Assembly: GCF_000017545.1 (NCBI RefSeq)
Contig: NC_009718.1
Span: 1,054,001 to 1,118,000 of the forward strand
Origin: Fervidobacterium nodosum Rt17-B1
GTDB taxonomy: Bacteria; Thermotogota; Thermotogae; Thermotogales; Fervidobacteriaceae
Reading direction: 5' to 3'
Length of the DNA stretch: 64,000 nt
In this document: piece by piece, positions 61,216 through 64,000 of the stretch
Layout: the number at the start of each line of letters is the position of its first letter
Position numbering within the stretch: the stretch's first letter is position 1
Notes under the pieces: model-generated
Database searches by the model: none
Told to the model about the DNA's origin: nothing
The model's input: the letters and a program-made list of their open reading frames with translations, nothing else
Position numbers and translations under genes: made by a program

Positions 61216-63546
61216 ATGCTTCTCATAGAAGAATTCCTAGACAATTGTTATCAAATAGCAAAAAAAATTGAGGAAACTAGTTTAAACGAACTTATCGAAT
61301 ATATCGAAGATAACTTCGATAAAATAGATGATCCCTTACTGTTGGATAACGAAATAAAACAAAAATTAAGCGAATTTACGGAATATATTCTCTCTTCAAA
61401 AAAATTACCTATCGAAAGAGCCCTAAAAAGGCTACAACAAGTCAGTGGAATGGTAGAAAGATTCAAGTACAATTACCTAACTTCAACTTTAGAATGTTCA
61501 GACGTTCCAAAGCCACTTGATACACCAATTAAATACGCAAAAGGTGTTGGACCTTCAAGAGAAAAATTGTTGAAAAAATTAGGTATTGAAACTATAGGAG
61601 ATCTAATAAACTACTTCCCAAGAGATTACGAAGATAGGAGAAAAATAATTCCTATTGTGTTTATAAGGGAAAATGAGAAAGTAACTACCAAGGGGATAAT
61701 TAAAAGTGTTGAAAAAATTAAAAAAGGGGATTTAGTCATTATCAGTGCACTACTACAGGATGGAATAAGTCAGGTTGTTTTGAAGTGGTTCAACCAAGAA
61801 TTCAAAGAACTTGAATTAAAGCAACTCATTAATAAAGAGGTTTATGTCTCAGGCACACCAAAGCGAGGATTTTTCGGAGCGATTGAAATACAAAATCCTG
61901 AAATAAGTCTTAGCAACTCTCCTGAACGCGAAATAATACCGATATATCCACTTACAGAAAACTTAACGCAAAAAACTCTGAGGAAAATTATAGAAGACAA
62001 CATATCGGCAGTGTGTAATTATCAAGACGTTATTCCAAATGAAATAGTAGAAATCAGAAAACTATTAGACATCAAAAGAGCGTACATTGGAATGCACTTT
62101 CCAAGAAGTTCGTTCCATCAGAAATTGAGTCGAAAAAGACTTGCTTATGAAGAATTGTTGTTATTCCAGTTGGCACTCTTCATTTCAAGAAAAAATGTTG
62201 AAAAGATCGGTGGTATTGCTAAACAACTTTCCGGTCAATTAGCCGAAAAATTTGTAAATTCACTGCCATTCAAACTCACAAACGCACAAATCAGAGCCCA
62301 TAACGAAATTCGACAAGATTTGATGAGTCCAAATCCTATGAACAGACTTTTGCAAGGTGATGTTGGTAGTGGTAAAACATTAGTCGCGGAACTTGCGATA
62401 ATAGATAATTACGAGGCAGGTTTCCAAAGTGCATTAATGGTTCCAACATCAATACTTGCGATTCAACACTATCAAAAAATATTTAACCACTTAACGAATT
62501 TGGGAATACGTGTAGCGTTGCTAATTGGCTCCACGAGTCAAAAGGAAAAAGACAAGATTAAATTCGCGCTCAAAAATGGTGACCTTGATGTAATCATAGG
62601 TACGCATGCGCTAATTCAAGAAGATGTACACTTTGCCAACCTTGGACTTGTAATTATCGATGAACAGCACAGATTTGGCGTTAAACAAAGAGAAGAATTG
62701 ATATCAAAAGGTAAGGTTGTTGACACGCTAATAATGACGGCAACTCCTATCCCCCGCACACTTTCACTGACTTTATACGGTGACCTTGACGTGTCCATTA
62801 TCGACGAAATGCCACCTGGAAGAAAAGAAATAAAAACATTTACGTTAAAACATACACGCGCGAAAGAAGTATACAAATTTGTCAAAGACCAAATCATCGA
62901 AAACGGCGATCAAGCTTACATAGTATATCCACTAATCGAACAATCCGACCAAATAAACGCAAAGGCAGCTGAAGATATGTATGAAAAACTAAGCAAAGAA
63001 GCTTTTGCGGATATACCTATGGGGCTTTTGCATGGAAGGATGTCAGATTTTGAAAAAAACGAAGTTATGAGTAAATTTGTTAAGGGTGAAATAAAGATAT
63101 TGGTCTCAACATCCGTTATAGAAGTCGGGGTTGATGTGCCTAATGCAACAATAATGGTTATAGAAAATGCCGAAAGATTTGGACTCGCGCAATTACATCA
63201 ACTTCGTGGACGAGTTGGAAGAGGAAGCAAACAGAGCTATTGTTTCTTAATTGTAAGCGAAGCAGGTGAAGAAGCATGGGATAGATTACAGTTTTTTGCC
63301 AGTACAACAGATGGATTCAAAGTTGCGGAATACGACATGAGGCTTAGAGGACCTGGTGAATTCTTTGGAACACGTCAACATGGAATGATGGACTTTAAAG
63401 TAGCTGATCTGATTTCTGATTCAGAGTTAATAATGCTAGCAAGAGAAGACGCGAAATGGATAATTGAAAATCGAGCTGAAAGCAGTATAATAAAAAAGGT
63501 ATTTGAATTATACGGTGATAGAATCAAACTTTTAGATGTTGGATAA
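61216..63546 (+). CDS. recG: ATP-dependent DNA helicase RecG
   Basis: A 776-residue helicase that reverses stalled replication forks. An N-terminal extension (1-105) leads into the wedge domain (KGVGPSREKLLKKLGI onward, about 113 to 250). The helicase domains have LQGDVGSGKT (381-388), DEQHRFGVKQ, TATPIPRTLSLTLYG, and VIEVGVDVPNATIMVI plus QLHQLRGRVGRG. The C-terminal TRG region (FASTTDGFKVAEYDMRLRGPGEFFGTRQHG) is typical. Length fits the Thermotoga type, which carries an extra N-terminal domain. Confidence 0.96.
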   Translation: MLLIEEFLDNCYQIAKKIEETSLNELIEYIEDNFDKIDDPLLLDNEIKQKLSEFTEYILSSKKLPIERALKRLQQVSGMVERFKYNYLTSTLECSDVPKPLDTPIKYAKGVGPSREKLLKKLGIETIGDLINYFPRDYEDRRKIIPIVFIRENEKVTTKGIIKSVEKIKKGDLVIISALLQDGISQVVLKWFNQEFKELELKQLINKEVYVSGTPKRGFFGAIEIQNPEISLSNSPEREIIPIYPLTENLTQKTLRKIIEDNISAVCNYQDVIPNEIVEIRKLLDIKRAYIGMHFPRSSFHQKLSRKRLAYEELLLFQLALFISRKNVEKIGGIAKQLSGQLAEKFVNSLPFKLTNAQIRAHNEIRQDLMSPNPMNRLLQGDVGSGKTLVAELAIIDNYEAGFQSALMVPTSILAIQHYQKIFNHLTNLGIRVALLIGSTSQKEKDKIKFALKNGDLDVIIGTHALIQEDVHFANLGLVIIDEQHRFGVKQREELISKGKVVDTLIMTATPIPRTLSLTLYGDLDVSIIDEMPPGRKEIKTFTLKHTRAKEVYKFVKDQIIENGDQAYIVYPLIEQSDQINAKAAEDMYEKLSKEAFADIPMGLLHGRMSDFEKNEVMSKFVKGEIKILVSTSVIEVGVDVPNATIMVIENAERFGLAQLHQLRGRVGRGSKQSYCFLIVSEAGEEAWDRLQFFASTTDGFKVAEYDMRLRGPGEFFGTRQHGMMDFKVADLISDSELIMLAREDAKWIIENRAESSIIKKVFELYGDRIKLLDVG

Positions 63547-63567
63547 AGTTTTTCATTATGTTATAAT
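63539..63567 (+). promoter_or_regulatory. Promoter of gcvH
   Basis: TTGGAT, 17-base spacer, TATAAT with upstream TG (TGTTATAAT). The -35 overlaps the recG stop. It gives gcvH its own transcript, apart from gcvT-PA-PB. Confidence 0.65.
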
Positions 63568-63609
63568 AAGAAAAGAACTTCATTAAATTTATCAAGGAGG
63601 TATCGGGGT

Positions 63610-63972
63610 ATGAAAAAGTACGCAAAAACTCACGAATGGTTCGATACAGAAACAGGTTTGGTAGGAATTTCTAATCATGCTCAAGAACAACTTGGCGATA
63701 TCGTCTTTGTTGACCTCCCACAGGTGGGGAAAGAAGTTAAAAAAGGGGAAGTAATACTTTCATTGGAAAGCGTTAAAGCAGCAGGCGATGTGTACGCACC
63801 AGTTAGTGGAAAAATCGTTGAGGTAAACGAAAAAGTCAGCGCAACACCGGAGCTTGTTAACCAAGATCCAGAAGGTGAAGGTTGGCTTGTAAAAATCGAA
63901 CCAACTAACCCATCAGAAATTGAAGAACTTCTTACAGAAGAAGAGTACAAAAAAATATTAGAGGGGGAATAA
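63610..63972 (+). CDS. gcvH: Glycine cleavage system H protein
   Basis: A 120-residue lipoyl carrier shuttling the aminomethyl group between P and T proteins. The lipoylated Lys is in ILSLESVKAAGDVYAP. N-terminal KKYAKTHEWFDTETGLVGIS and the C-terminal EGWLVKIEPTN match the family at full length. Start ATG has AAGGAGG upstream. The gene lies about 47 kb from gcvT-PA-PB. Confidence 0.95.
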   Translation: MKKYAKTHEWFDTETGLVGISNHAQEQLGDIVFVDLPQVGKEVKKGEVILSLESVKAAGDVYAPVSGKIVEVNEKVSATPELVNQDPEGEGWLVKIEPTNPSEIEELLTEEEYKKILEGE

Positions 63973-63979
63973 TTTAAAG

Positions 63980-64000
63980 ATGACGAATATAAACGCTTAC
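63980..64000 (+). CDS. Start of a gene cut by the window edge
   Basis: ATG at 63980 begins a frame MTNINAY that continues beyond the right edge. GAGGGGG, at the very end of gcvH, lies 12 bases upstream, a long spacing. Too short to identify; it may be co-transcribed with gcvH. Confidence 0.35.

Noticed and set aside
1-64000. CRISPR arrays, tRNA genes, insertion sequences or prophage remnants
   Set aside because: Intergenic stretches were read by eye and none shows repeated spacers, cloverleaf-like sequence, transposase coding or attachment repeats. A computational scan was not possible.

Overview
The window looks like chromosomal DNA of an AT-rich thermophilic bacterium of the order Thermotogales, most likely a Fervidobacterium-like species. 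This rests on gene content and family resemblance, not on a database search. Indicators are a short DnaE-type polymerase of about 850 residues, a TtuA-type tRNA 2-thiolation enzyme typical of thermophiles, NADH/ferredoxin (Hnd/Hyd-type) flavoprotein modules, a split glycine decarboxylase (GcvPA/GcvPB), and frequent GTG and TTG starts behind strong GGAGG sites. It is dense core genome: no gene-free stretch exceeds about 300 bases, and I saw no rRNA, tRNA, CRISPR array, insertion sequence or prophage.

Layout. 1-27.3 kb is one long minus-strand run. It holds a cut ABC exporter, a GAF-GGDEF protein, rqcP, then a chain of tightly packed genes (59-aa ORF, degenerate ABC ATPase, PfkB kinase, CBS protein, mtaB, class IV aminotransferase, DciA-like protein, gyrB). 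Next come gcvT-gcvPA-gcvPB-aspartate aminotransferase, pncB with a B12/radical SAM protein, a secreted protein with a rhomboid protease, amrS-apbE-ybaB, and dnaE-rpe. At 27.3 kb the direction switches through overlapping divergent promoters to phoH-pgpH-ybeY. 30-38 kb has an MBL hydrolase, a CsaB-like pyruvyl transferase, two NuoE/NuoF-type flavoprotein operons, a DMT transporter and a cupin. 38-50 kb has pcp, a receiver-PP2C phosphatase, recN, cdd, a CNNM/CorC membrane protein, a PAS-GGDEF cyclase, rodA, ttuA and htrA. 50-64 kb is all plus strand: TPR protein, prepilin peptidase, lytic transglycosylase, nnr, a coiled-coil membrane protein, trmB, gpsA, mazG, a SpoU methyltransferase, an unknown protein, a THUMP methyltransferase, recG and gcvH, ending in the first codons of another gene.

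How the genes fit together. The glycine cleavage system is split: T and the two P subunits sit at 12-16 kb with a transaminase, while the lipoyl carrier gcvH has its own promoter at 63.5 kb. Two diguanylate cyclase-like proteins, a PgpH-like HD protein and a PP2C with a receiver-like domain suggest nucleotide and phosphosignalling. Translation and RNA upkeep are heavily represented (rqcP, mtaB, ttuA, trmB, ybeY, SpoU and THUMP methyltransferases).

I found no clear new multi-gene defence or mobile system. The most notable features are domain-level: a DUF2007-like domain fused to GcvT, an Hnd-type module lacking its hydrogenase subunit, a NuoF paralogue that has lost its N-terminal cluster cysteines, an ABC ATPase with intact Walker A but no recognisable signature, catalytic Glu or switch His, and a methionine-sulfoxide-reductase-like GAF domain on a GGDEF protein.
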